The notes under the pieces: generated by a model
Database searches by the model: none
Seen by the model: only the letters and a program-made list of their open reading frames with translations
What the model was told of the DNA's origin: nothing
Shown: piece after piece, positions 26,205 through 34,319 of the stretch
Layout of the letters: every line of letters starts with the position of its first letter
How positions within the stretch are numbered: position 1 is the stretch's first letter
Made by a program: the position numbers and the translations under genes
Assembly: GCA_905182105.1 (NCBI GenBank)
Contig: CAJJAR010000030.1
Coordinates: 1-36,321, forward strand
DNA: 36,321 bases
Reading direction: 5' to 3'
Origin: an uncultured Paracoccaceae bacterium
Lineage (GTDB): Bacteria > Pseudomonadota > Alphaproteobacteria > Rhodobacterales > Rhodobacteraceae

Positions 26205-26302
26205 GAGCCAGGTTTGATGTATCGAAATGGGGAGTGCTTTGTCTTCTGAGGAAGCTACAAATTAGCCCTGCCCGCTTCAAGCGAGTTTTACCTGTCAGTA
26301 CC
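26205..26302 (-). mobile_element. IS6-family left end
   Basis: The shortest left end: the start of the transposase is recognisable only through the RYFK/IS6 leader DNA (CGAAATGGGGAGTGCTTTGTC, GCCCTGCCCGCTTCAAGCG) and the inverted repeat CCTGTCAGTACC ending at 26302, six bases from the MFS stop codon. The rest of 25974-26204 carries only the leader of the synthetase gene and nothing else I can identify. Confidence 0.75.
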
Positions 26303-26307
26303 GTTTG

Positions 26308-27525
26308 TTAGTCTTGCTTGCCGGGTTTCGCATTCTGGTCCATAGGCCGATTGATCAGAGGCTTTTGCGTCAGAGCGATGACCGCGCCCAAAAGCAACAG
26401 TCCTGATGCGCCCAGGAGGCTTATACCAATGTCGCCGGCCAGATCCCCCAATAGCCCAGCGGCATAGGGCCCAAGCGTCTGCGCAACGGCAAAGACGACA
26501 GTGAAGAGGCTGATGGCCACACCCCAGCTGCGCTCAGGCAGGTTTTGACGGGTAAAATTGGTTACGGCACTGGGGGCCATAAAAACCGAAAGGCCAAAAA
26601 TAATCGCAGCGAGCAACAAGGAGAAATTTCCAGGAAACAGCACAGGCAGCGCGGATCCCAAGGCGATGCAGGTTAAGATCATGGCCAATGGCAGGCCTGA
26701 AGCGTGGCGCGTCAAGATGGGACGCCACACCAAGGGTGAAACACAGATGCACAGACCCAGCAATATCCAAACAGCCGCGATGAAGCTGGCGCTGGCCGCC
26801 TGCTGGGTCATCCAGGCTGATAAAAATGTCAGAAACACGATATAACCCAATCCAAAGCCAGCATATCCGGCCAGTTGTGCCCAAATTTGAGCGATTGGGA
26901 TGGGCGCTGGGGCGTCCGCTTGCTTCGGTGTTGGGCGCTTGAGCTTTGTAGCCGACCACAGGCAAAGCGGTAAAAATAACAAGCAAATTGCCGCTATAAT
27001 GATCCATGCTAAGGGCCAGTGTTCCGCGCCGTAATGCGCTAAAAACAGCGGCAGGCTCGCTCCAGATAAAACAATCGATAATCCGCCACCCGTACCAAAT
27101 AAAATGGAAATGGCGAGGGCATTGCTGCGCGGATCATTTGGAAACAGGCCAGCTGCTAAAACACCGGCGGTGGAAAAAGACATGGCCCCAAAAAAGCCGA
27201 CCAAAATGCGCCAAAGAGTTTGCCACCAAAGGTCCGAGATCAACCCAGTAGCCAGCAGCGCAAGGGTGGTTGTAATCAATCCAAAGGAAAATAGAGATGT
27301 CGCCGAATATTGCCTAATCATCAGCATAGTCAACACAGCGCCCGCGATATAGCCCAGAGCATTGGCCGTGTTGAGCCATCCAGCTTGGGCATAGTTCCAC
27401 CCCAAATCTGACTGCATCGCCGGCAATATTAACCCATAGGAAAATCTGGCAAAGCCATTGGTCACTGTCACCCCCAGCGCCAGTCCCGCCAGCACCAACC
27501 ACGGCCGTTTGTGTGCCTCTATCAC
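26308..27525 (-). CDS. YbfB/YjiJ-type MFS transporter
   Basis: 405 residues, twelve hydrophobic helices in two sets of six with a central polar loop (about 205-222, KLKRPTPKQADAPAP). The first helix-loop TNGFARFSYGLILPAMQSDL and GWLNTANALGYIAGA are diagnostic of the MFS_4 (YbfB/YjiJ) family. These are inner-membrane carriers, often uptake or efflux of small organic molecules; the substrate is unknown. The gene appears complete. No partner gene remains beside it. Confidence 0.9.
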   Translation of the reverse strand: MIEAHKRPWLVLAGLALGVTVTNGFARFSYGLILPAMQSDLGWNYAQAGWLNTANALGYIAGAVLTMLMIRQYSATSLFSFGLITTTLALLATGLISDLWWQTLWRILVGFFGAMSFSTAGVLAAGLFPNDPRSNALAISILFGTGGGLSIVLSGASLPLFLAHYGAEHWPLAWIIIAAICLLFLPLCLWSATKLKRPTPKQADAPAPIPIAQIWAQLAGYAGFGLGYIVFLTFLSAWMTQQAASASFIAAVWILLGLCICVSPLVWRPILTRHASGLPLAMILTCIALGSALPVLFPGNFSLLLAAIIFGLSVFMAPSAVTNFTRQNLPERSWGVAISLFTVVFAVAQTLGPYAAGLLGDLAGDIGISLLGASGLLLLGAVIALTQKPLINRPMDQNAKPGKQD

Positions 27526-27664
27526 CCCAGCGTTTTCCTATGTCTTGTCACGTGATGGGCCTCCGATAGCGAAAAATTTTACCACTATCTAACGAGGCTA
27601 GGCGATTGAACCTGCCAGGTCCAGCGGCACCTGCGCAGAAACAAATTGCCAAGGTCGGTTAGGG

Positions 27665-27916
27665 GGTGACTGAAGGTTTTGAAAAGCCAGAATTTAGGGT
27701 TTGCTCAATTCATTTCTTAAATACAAGGACGACCCGAACCACTCAAGGAAAAGGACAGCGGCCTACGACTAGAGGTGGGGGTCAAACATACAGCATTACT
27801 GCAAGTCAGATGATGTCAGGGCTGGTTTTAAAATAGCGAAAAGGAGAATGTTTTGTCATCCTAAGATGCTACAAAGCCGCCCTACCCGCTTCAAACAGGT
27901 TTAATCTGACAAAACC
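27665..27916 (-). mobile_element. IS6 left end with extra segment (repeat copy 1)
   Basis: 27780-27916 is an IS6 left end (N-terminal coding DNA and a weak inverted repeat, CTGACAAAACC). 27665-27780 is a segment foreign to IS6 (GGGTTTGCTCAATTCATTTC, ACCCGAACCACTCAAGG). The whole unit recurs at 34320-34568 with only scattered differences, so it moved as one piece. Inactive. The sequence 27526-27664 shows no gene. Confidence 0.75.
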
Positions 27917-27954
27917 AGGCACCTTCCTGAACCCATAAAATAATGAGGCAGCTG

Positions 27955-28101
27955 CTAGATAAACTGCTTTTCACCGTCGATAGCCAAAGTTTGTCCAATC
28001 GTATATTTGGACAAGTCTGACGCGAAATAAAGCACCCCACCGCTAATATTATCCACCTCACCTTTGCGCAGAAGGACTGCTCGGTTTGTACCGTAGGTTT
28101 T
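27955..28101 (-). pseudogene. Short-chain dehydrogenase C-terminal relic
   Basis: The end of an SDR protein: EVDNISGGVLYFASDLSKYT followed by IGQTLAIDGE matches the family C-terminus (.EDIAG.VLFLASD.SSYITGQTL.VDGG). The frame continues upstream to 28302 but no cofactor motif or catalytic YxxxK is seen, so only the C-terminus survives. It sits just outside an IS6 left end. Confidence 0.7.
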
Positions 28102-28650
28102 TGCGTCATCGTACTGGCCGGGTAACTCAGATGCTGCGCTTGATGGTGCTGGAGTTAGACTAGAGCATGTTTGAACAACGGCTATGCTGCCTTTGGGTAT
28201 TAAAGCTTCAACCACGGCCCAATAACCTCTCCTACAGCATCCACAAGCAGTCCCTGCACTCTGCTCAGCAGAAACCGTCAACACAGCCACCCACAGCCCC
28301 ATACTGCTAGTTTACGAACTCCAGCCACCAATCTCAGGTCAGGGCTATATGCGGTATCCCTAGGGGGTGGGGTGGCACATGCGCTCCCAGTCCATTGCTG
28401 ACCAGATTATTGACCAATATGCGTTTTATTGCAGCGAACTGGGGCATGCTGAACCGAGTGAATACAGAGTGTTAGCTGATTGATGACGGATGCAGCAGGA
28501 GATGAACTCCCTGTCGATCCGCCACAAACTGCCTCACTAGCAGTGGCATATCTGAGATAAGCATAAGTTATTAATTATTTATTTAGGCTCGACACTTGTC
28601 ATGTCGCATGTGGGTACTGACCAAATTGCTGACAACTTTTTGAAGCCTTT
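28102..28650. other. Gene-poor stretch with a short open frame
   Basis: The only notable frame is an ATG at 28380 on the plus strand (MRSQSIADQIIDQYAFYCSE, stop 28482-28484) with no leader and no recognised family. The 40-base repeat at 28596 is listed separately. No RNA gene or terminator stands out. Confidence 0.35.
28596..28635. repeat. 40-base repeat, copy 1
   Basis: The core GCATGTGGGTACTGACCAAA is shared with 33761-33800 with three mismatches over 40 bases. Both copies lie a few tens of bases downstream of the 3' end of a minus-strand gene (DUF3047 here, deoxyribosyltransferase at the other). It is not part of the IS6 ends. Nature unknown. Confidence 0.7.
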
Positions 28651-29307
28651 TTAATATACCTGCAAGTTAGATATGCTGGAGATTATTGTTGAACGGGTAT
28701 CATCGCTGTCAGCTGAGATAGCTATTCCTACTAGTTTTTCTGGCATGGCTCCAAATGCTCTATTGAAGTCATTCGCTAAGTTAACTTGCTCACTTGCCCT
28801 GCCTGTGCCCGCTCTTTGTAAAATAATACTTTTGCCAAACTCTTCCAAATAGGGTGAAGGCAGCACCTCTCTTCGATCGTGATTCCCTCCCCAAACATAC
28901 ATCAACACACGTACATTTTTATTGTTAAGAAGATCAGTGAGTTTACCATTGGACTTCGGTAAATATTCTTGAGGCAAAAACACAAAATAAATGGACAGAT
29001 TTCGATCATCACCACCTTTCACAGTGAGGTCAGTGGCAGGTACTGATGCTTCGACTGCCCAATCCCAATTCGCTTGATTGGCCTCCCACATCGAAGGAGG
29101 CAACCTTTTCCACAAAATGGATACTGTGCCTTCAGAACTAATATCAAGGGTATCAGCATTCAGAATAAACTCATTACTGGAAAACAAAGAAAAAGCCTGT
29201 TCAGTCCAGTTATCAGAAAAAGTGACCTGTTCAGCTTCTGCCAAGCTGCAAGAACAAATTGAAGCGGCAAACAGGACTAATCTTAACTTTTCCTGTATCT
29301 GATACAT
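28651..29307 (-). CDS. Exported DUF3047 protein
   Basis: 218 residues. A signal sequence (LVLFAASICSCSLAEAEQ) with a Cys in the lipobox-like region, so it may be a lipoprotein. The body follows DUF3047: W-rich early strands (LWKRLPPSMWEANQANWDWA), GGDDRNLSIYFVF, VRVLMYVWGGNHDR and a late IAISADSDDT(R). The family is envelope-located with unknown function, possibly a carbohydrate-binding sandwich like the CIA30 protein at 612-1157. The ATG at 29307 is supported by the signal peptide; the leader is weak. Confidence 0.75.
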   Translation of the reverse strand: MYQIQEKLRLVLFAASICSCSLAEAEQVTFSDNWTEQAFSLFSSNEFILNADTLDISSEGTVSILWKRLPPSMWEANQANWDWAVEASVPATDLTVKGGDDRNLSIYFVFLPQEYLPKSNGKLTDLLNNKNVRVLMYVWGGNHDRREVLPSPYLEEFGKSIILQRAGTGRASEQVNLANDFNRAFGAMPEKLVGIAISADSDDTRSTIISSISNLQVY

Positions 29308-29365
29308 ATCGTTAAATTGCTCCAGCTTTCAGACAAATACAAGTCTACTACCAATTAACAAGTCG

Positions 29366-29492
29366 CTATACAGTCTTCTCAAACCATTCCTGAAGCACAC
29401 TCATGGGATAGCCTGCACCATACCCCTGCCCCACATCGTCAATCGTCCAACCACCTATCTTATAAGTAATATTTGAAGGACAATATTTCTAA
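29366..29492 (-). pseudogene. Unassigned C-terminal gene scrap
   Basis: A start-less frame of about 41 codons reads ITYKIGGWTIDDVGQGYGAG and YPMSVLQEWFEKTV before a stop at 29366. It looks like the compact end of a real protein, but I cannot name the family. The rest of 29308-29730 shows no gene. Confidence 0.3.
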
Positions 29493-29730
29493 AATGCGAT
29501 CATGCGATGGTCATAAACATACAAGGTAAAGATACTCCACGTTGCGAAAAAAAGGTCAGGACTAATGTAAGAATAACTTAATAATGGATGTAGGATCACC
29601 CTAAGATAAAACAAATCTGTTCTGCTCACCTCAAGAATTTAAAATCTCACAGCGCCGTTTGCGTTTCTTTTAGGGAATGCTTTTTCCACAAAAGATCATC
29701 ACAACCGCAATTTTTTAATGTTTCAAACCA

Positions 29731-29768
29731 TAGCTAGCTCTTGCATTGCTTTATAAAATTGCTAGCTA
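29731..29768 (+). promoter_or_regulatory. 8-bp dyad in the htpG leader
   Basis: TAGCTAGC (29731-29738) and GCTAGCTA (29761-29768) are exact reverse complements separated by 22 bases that include CTTGCA and TATAAAAT. It ends 12 bases before the AAGGAGG leader of htpG. It could be an operator around the promoter or an RNA hairpin in the leader. It does not match CIRCE (TTAGCACTC-N9-GAGTGCTAA). Confidence 0.5.
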
Positions 29769-29792
29769 AACTCACAAATAAAGGAGGCAAAC

Positions 29793-31634
29793 ATGACTGC
29801 ACAAACTCACAATTTTGAAGCCGATACTGGCAAAATTCTAAATATTGTTATCAATTCGCTCTATTCCGATCAGGATATTTTTCTTCGTGAGCTTTTATCA
29901 AACGCTTCAGATGCAATTCATAAGCGTAAGTTTCTAGGACAGACTGAACCAAGTATTTTAAACTCTGGTGAGGATCAAATCTTTGTGCATGTCGATGAAA
30001 AGAAAAAAACAATCGAGCTTGTGGATACTGGAATTGGGCTTAGCGCAGATGATCTAATAGAAACGTTGGGTACCATTGCCCGATCAGGTACGTCTTCTTT
30101 CCTTGACAGTATCGATGAAGAAACAGACTCCAAGGATGCAGCCAAGGCACTTATTGGTAAATTTGGGGTTGGTTTCTATTCTGCTTTCATGGTCGCTGAA
30201 AAAGTAAGTGTAACAACCAGAAAAGCTGGTGAAACGGATGTAAGTATTTGGGAAAGTGACGGCCAATCAGGGTACACTATTAACCAGTCAGAAAATGAAC
30301 ACGCAGTAGGAACTTCGATAAAATTGCATCTGCGAAAAAGTGCAAAAGAATATGCTGATTTGAATAAGATCAAATCTCTGATTAAAAAATACTCTGATCA
30401 CATTTTAGTTCCAATTTTTATTCAGTCTAAGGATGTAGAAAAAGAGCAAGCTAATAGTGCGAAAGCTTTATGGACTAAGTCGCCTTCAGAAGTTTCCGAA
30501 GAAGAATATTTCGATTTTTACAAAAGTAGCTTAGGTTCCTACGATGACCCGTACATTACGCTGCACAATCGGACCGAAGGCTCGATAGATTTCACCAATC
30601 TGTTGTTCATCCCAAAGACAGCCCCTTTTGATCTGTTTGAGCCTGAGAGAAAAACAAAAGTCAGCTTATACATTAACCGGGTGTTCATCAGTCAAGACGT
30701 AGATAGTATTATTCCCTCATGGCTTCGCTTTATAAAAGGAGTCCTCGACACAACGAGTTTGGACCTGAACGTGAGCAGGGAAATGGTTCAAAGCAGTCCA
30801 GTAATCAAAAAAATCTCAAAGTCTGTTACAAAGCGTATTCTTTCTGAGCTAAAAAAGAAGATGAAAAAGGATGATGTGAATTACGATGCTTTCTGGAGCC
30901 AATTCGGTAAAGTTCTAAAAGAAGGATTGTATGAGGACTTTGAAAATCGTGAAAAGATTGCAGATATTACCCGTGTCTACTCTTTCAAACACGAAAAGTT
31001 GATTAATCTAAATTCCTACATTGAGGACATGACCGAGAAGCAAGATAAAATCTATTATCTAGCAGCAGATACCTTGAAACAGGCAAAATCAAGCCCTCAC
31101 CTAGAAGGTTTTAAGGCGAAAAGTATTGATGTCCTGCTTATGACAGACCCTATTGATGCCTTCTGGATGTCGCAAATGGGAACTTACAAAGAGAAATCTT
31201 TCCTATCTATTTCCCGTGACAAATACGATCTGGCGGGACTGTCTGATGAGCAAAAAGAGGACGAGGCCGACAATGAAGCGAAAAACAAGTTAACTATACT
31301 TATCAAAGATTGCCTTGGCGACCTAGTTGAGGATGTGAAATCAACCTCAGAACTAGTCGAAAGCCCCGTACGACTGGTCGCAGGTGAAGGTGGATTAGAC
31401 TTCAACTTGGAGCGAATTATGAAAGCGCAAAATCCGGAATTTGAGAGTAGCACGAAAATCTTAGAAGTGAATTGCAATCACGAATTAGTTAAAAAGGTTC
31501 CAGACCTCTCAGTCGAATTACAAAAAGCTATAAGCAGAATGTTGTTTGAACAAGCAAGGGTACTGGATGGTGAAATGCCATCTGATCCACAGCAATTTTC
31601 AAAAGACTTAATTGCAATCGGAAGTTCTCTCTGA
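29793..31634 (+). CDS. htpG: Molecular chaperone HtpG (bacterial Hsp90)
   Basis: 613 residues, full length. N-terminal GHKL ATPase domain with Glu33 and Asn37 (FLRELLSNASDAIHK), DTGIGLS (78-84), GTIARSGTSSF, and IGKFGVGFYSAFMVAEKVSV; middle domain with DLNVSREMVQSSP; C-terminal dimerisation domain. No MEEVD tail, as expected for bacteria. It remodels client proteins in the cytoplasm under ATP control, often with DnaK. The leader AAGGAGG lies five bases before the ATG. The gene is moderately AT-rich. A perfect 10-pair stem-loop follows its stop. Confidence 0.98.
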   Translation: MTAQTHNFEADTGKILNIVINSLYSDQDIFLRELLSNASDAIHKRKFLGQTEPSILNSGEDQIFVHVDEKKKTIELVDTGIGLSADDLIETLGTIARSGTSSFLDSIDEETDSKDAAKALIGKFGVGFYSAFMVAEKVSVTTRKAGETDVSIWESDGQSGYTINQSENEHAVGTSIKLHLRKSAKEYADLNKIKSLIKKYSDHILVPIFIQSKDVEKEQANSAKALWTKSPSEVSEEEYFDFYKSSLGSYDDPYITLHNRTEGSIDFTNLLFIPKTAPFDLFEPERKTKVSLYINRVFISQDVDSIIPSWLRFIKGVLDTTSLDLNVSREMVQSSPVIKKISKSVTKRILSELKKKMKKDDVNYDAFWSQFGKVLKEGLYEDFENREKIADITRVYSFKHEKLINLNSYIEDMTEKQDKIYYLAADTLKQAKSSPHLEGFKAKSIDVLLMTDPIDAFWMSQMGTYKEKSFLSISRDKYDLAGLSDEQKEDEADNEAKNKLTILIKDCLGDLVEDVKSTSELVESPVRLVAGEGGLDFNLERIMKAQNPEFESSTKILEVNCNHELVKKVPDLSVELQKAISRMLFEQARVLDGEMPSDPQQFSKDLIAIGSSL

Positions 31635-31639
31635 TTTTC

Positions 31640-31670
31640 AAGGTGGGCATATTTTTAGTTTGCCCACCTT
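31640..31670 (+). terminator. Stem-loop after htpG
   Basis: AAGGTGGGCA (31640-31649) and TGCCCACCTT (31661-31670) pair perfectly around an 11-base T-rich loop, six bases after the htpG stop. No T-run follows the stem on the plus strand, so it may terminate weakly or protect the 3' end. Confidence 0.65.
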
Positions 31671-31733
31671 AACCAATCTGGTTGAGATTCAATTGCCCAC
31701 TTTAAAGTTATGTGTTGCGATAGACCTGTAAAC

Positions 31734-31960
31734 GGTGCTGTCAGACTAGCGATTGCGAGCATCAGGGTGATCTAGGGGTGGGCAACAGTCTCTACACTAT
31801 GCCCAAAAAAATTGGTGTCGCTCAATAAGAGTAGTGGCACGGTTCCACTTGAAATTGGTGCGTGAATAGAGATGGTGGTCCTGCAGCCCCTCACAGCCAA
31901 AATAACCCCACACCCGGCCCCTCATCTGTGCCACGTTTGGGGAAGACCTGCCTTCCACCC
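31734..31960 (-). mobile_element. IS6-family right end (deletion derivative)
   Basis: Right inverted repeat GGTGCTGTCAGACTAGCG from 31734, a diverged transposase C-terminus, then the shared non-transposase segment (CCCCACACCCGGCCCCT) also found at 170-230, 1455-1470 and 33610-33640. The rest of 31961-32112 holds only the leader of the hydrolase. Confidence 0.7.
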
Positions 31961-32112
31961 AAACACTCAACATGCCTGACCCACCTCCCCGCGGTACAAC
32001 CCAAAGACGTAGGGTCACGCTTTGATCAATGACATATCTGCGTCAATGTACATCATAACAAAGTTTACATCGCGTTATCCCTAATTTTCTTAATTCAAGA
32101 TCGGAGAAAACG

Positions 32113-32163
32113 ATGGCCTTACTTTCGCGCATATCAGCTTCCCTACTTGTCCTCTTTCCATAG
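32113..32163 (+). pseudogene. Out-of-frame signal peptide start
   Basis: The ATG at 32113 has GGAG six bases upstream, the best leader in this interval, and reads MALLSRISASLLVLFP, a typical signal-peptide opening, before a TAG at 32161. The hydrolase frame, followed upstream from 32172, reads SIGTTMSLSTFAAAN, which would complete the signal peptide with an AAA-N cleavage site. A one- or two-base slip near 32150-32158 (CTCTTTCC) separates the two. Confidence 0.65.
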
Positions 32164-32171
32164 GCACCACA

Positions 32172-33422
32172 ATGAGCCTTAGCACTTTTGCCGCAGCGAA
32201 CCCTATCGACACCATCCGGCCAGATGCGCCCGCGTTGTCAGCTTACGGCGACCACGCCATCGGCGTTCAAACATTTACGTTCACCAATACTGGTCAAATC
32301 GACATTGTAAGTACAACGGCTGACGCCGCACCAACCTATGATCGTCCTTTGACAGTTGAGGTTTGGTATCCTGCAGCAGACGGCACAGCCCAAGGCGGCA
32401 ATTACACCGCAATATTGCGTGACGGAAAAACTGAAGTGCCCCTCAAAGGCCAAGCGGCACGCCACGCAGCACCTGCATCAGGCAAAAAATTCCCACTTGT
32501 TCTGATCTCGCACGGATATCCGGGCAACCGTTACTTGATGGCACATTTGGGCGAAAATCTTGCCTCCAAAGGCTACGTGACCGTTTCTATCGATCACACA
32601 GACAGCACCTATTCTGACCAAGGCGCATTTGGCTCAACCCTGTTGAACCGTCCAATCGACCAACGTTTTGTCATTGATCAAATGGAAGCGATGGAAGGCC
32701 CACTTGGCGACATCATCGATGCAAACACCACAGGTGTTATCGGATATTCGATGGGCGGTTACGGCGCGTTAATTTTTGGCGGCGCTGGTGTAACTCAAGC
32801 GTCAACAGAATATCCATGGGGCACGCCAAATGGCCTGCTGAAACGCCATATTGCAGAGTCAGAAACCCACGAGGCACTGGTTGACGAGCGTGTCAAAGCG
32901 ATGATCGTAATTGGCCCTTGGGGCAACAACGCGGGCTTTTGGGATGCAAAAGGTCTATCCGGCTTCCGCAAACCGTTAATGTTGGTCGCAGGCAGCGTCG
33001 ATGACGTATCTGTCTACGAAGCGATCCGCGGTATCTTTGACGGCACCACGGGCACAGATCGTCACCTATTGACCTTCAACAACGCCAACCACAACGCAGC
33101 TGCACCGATGGCCCCACCAGCCGAGGCGCTTGCAATGACAGCCAAAGGCGAAACTGGTATTTATGACCATTACGCAGATGCCGTTTGGGATAACACCCGC
33201 ATGAACAACATCACGCAGCACTTTGCGACTGCGTTTATGGACACGCACCTGAAAGCGAACGCGGAAATGGCTTCCTATTTTGATCTGGTGCCAGCTTCTG
33301 TTGACGGCATGAATGCAGTGGATGATGATGGCAAGCCAACTGCTGAACACACCTATTGGGAAGGCTTCCAGCCACGCACTGCGGTTGGTCTACGCTTCGA
33401 ATCCAAAGCCAAAGGCGAGTAA
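32172..33422 (+). CDS. Alpha/beta hydrolase (dienelactone/PAF-acetylhydrolase-like), signal peptide frameshifted
   Basis: 416 residues from the in-frame ATG. Early strand VEVWYPAAD, oxyanion HGYPGNR (114-120), nucleophile Ser193 in IGYSMGGYG, acid near Asp277-278 (GSVDDVS) and His307 (NANHNAA): a full catalytic triad of the PAF-acetylhydrolase/dienelactone-hydrolase-like group. It should cleave an ester or similar bond. The family form is exported, but the proper start at 32113 is out of frame, and the ATG at 32172 has almost no leader and only a partial signal sequence. The protein may therefore be poorly made or mislocated. Unlike the AT-rich neighbours, it has a higher GC content. Confidence 0.85.
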   Translation: MSLSTFAAANPIDTIRPDAPALSAYGDHAIGVQTFTFTNTGQIDIVSTTADAAPTYDRPLTVEVWYPAADGTAQGGNYTAILRDGKTEVPLKGQAARHAAPASGKKFPLVLISHGYPGNRYLMAHLGENLASKGYVTVSIDHTDSTYSDQGAFGSTLLNRPIDQRFVIDQMEAMEGPLGDIIDANTTGVIGYSMGGYGALIFGGAGVTQASTEYPWGTPNGLLKRHIAESETHEALVDERVKAMIVIGPWGNNAGFWDAKGLSGFRKPLMLVAGSVDDVSVYEAIRGIFDGTTGTDRHLLTFNNANHNAAAPMAPPAEALAMTAKGETGIYDHYADAVWDNTRMNNITQHFATAFMDTHLKANAEMASYFDLVPASVDGMNAVDDDGKPTAEHTYWEGFQPRTAVGLRFESKAKGE

Positions 33423-33451
33423 TGTAAATACATTCCCTTACTTGAACGGAC

Positions 33452-33650
33452 GGTACTGTCAGACTAATGATTGCAAGCATCAGATAGATGGCGCAATCGA
33501 AATCTATGCGCTCAATAATTGACGCCACTCAGCAAGAGCAGCATCGCGGCTTAGCTTAAAATGAGTACGTGAATAAAGATGGCGTTCCTACAGGCCCCTC
33601 ACAGCTAGCCTAACCCTACACCCAGCCCCTGGTGCGTCTCTAATTGGTAT
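33452..33650 (-). mobile_element. IS6-family right end (deletion derivative)
   Basis: The cleanest right end in the window: GGTACTGTCAGACTAATGA at 33452, then the transposase stop (near 33510) and C-terminal coding, then the shared non-transposase segment (CCTACACCCAGCCCCTGG). 33651-33846 has no gene of note beyond a 28-codon GTG frame with an AGGAGG leader at 33680 and the 40-base repeat. Confidence 0.8.
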
Positions 33651-33760
33651 CTCAGGCTAACGTGCAGGAGGACCATCATGTGATAGCCAACATAGTGGCT
33701 GAAGATGACAGCGACGCGGGGGCGTGTGCTCGCTGCAAAAGAATACAGTCACGTCAATGT

Positions 33761-33800
33761 TTGTAATGTCGCATGTGGGTACTGACCAAATTACTGACTA
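33761..33800. repeat. 40-base repeat, copy 2
   Basis: Partner of 28596-28635 (three mismatches). Begins at the last codons of the 28-codon GTG frame at 33680 and ends 46 bases before the 3' end of the deoxyribosyltransferase gene. Confidence 0.7.
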
Positions 33801-33846
33801 CTTAAAGGCGTCAGAAAGCTAAGATATTGAGACGAAAACTCATGCG

Positions 33847-34278
33847 TCAGTGCTTTGGGCTAATTGATGAAATAGCTGACAGAAGTTCATCAACGTCATT
33901 AATTGTTTTGCTAATCATTCCATCTACAAACAAATTCCTAAATCGTCGTTCATATGCTGTAATCGCTATGATGGGCTTCTCGTTAGCATAGGTAAAACCA
34001 ATCTCAGCTGCCGTGCCAGAGTCGATGTCCTGCCCCGTCATTAGTGCTACTATCAGGTCTGCATTCTTCAATGCAGTTAGATCAGCATTAAAGATTTTAT
34101 CCTTAGTAGCTTGACTCATGTTCGTGCCTTCCATCTCAGTTTCATCAATCCCAGACTGATCCCGATGAGGCAGAAAGCATTTGTAACCGTTAGCCTCTAA
34201 CTCAGAAGCTATAAGTTCGAGGTAGTTTCTCTCATGAGCATTAAACAATGGCCCTGCGATATATATATTTTTGATCAT
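33847..34278 (-). CDS. Nucleoside 2-deoxyribosyltransferase family protein
   Basis: 143 residues, PF05014. N-terminal IYIAGPLFNAHER, FLPHRD, and the catalytic block TGQDIDSGTAAEIGF with Glu92 as the expected nucleophile and Asp84/Asp86 nearby; then ANEKPIIAI. Such enzymes move or hydrolyse the deoxyribose of nucleosides or nucleotides (salvage, or dNMP hydrolysis as in DNPH1); which of these applies is unclear. It is related to phage- and defence-associated members too. It lies between an IS6 right end (33452) and left end (34568), reading in the transposase direction. Confidence 0.88.
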   Translation of the reverse strand: MIKNIYIAGPLFNAHERNYLELIASELEANGYKCFLPHRDQSGIDETEMEGTNMSQATKDKIFNADLTALKNADLIVALMTGQDIDSGTAAEIGFTYANEKPIIAITAYERRFRNLFVDGMISKTINDVDELLSAISSISPKH

Positions 34279-34319
34279 GCATTTAAACTCTCGCGGGTTG
34301 GTTAAGAGACAATCTTATG

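Noticed and set aside
7621..27595. Shared 14-base AATTTTACCACTAT near 7629 and 27578
   Set aside because: A match of this length is expected a few times by chance in a window of this size, and the flanks do not align.
31640..31670. Reading the htpG stem-loop as a shared terminator for a minus-strand gene
   Set aside because: No minus-strand gene ends nearby and no T-run follows the stem on that strand.
32020..32075. Possible FNR-type site TTGATCAATGACA before the hydrolase
   Set aside because: The second half-site does not fit TTGAT-N4-ATCAA, and the spacing to any promoter is unclear.
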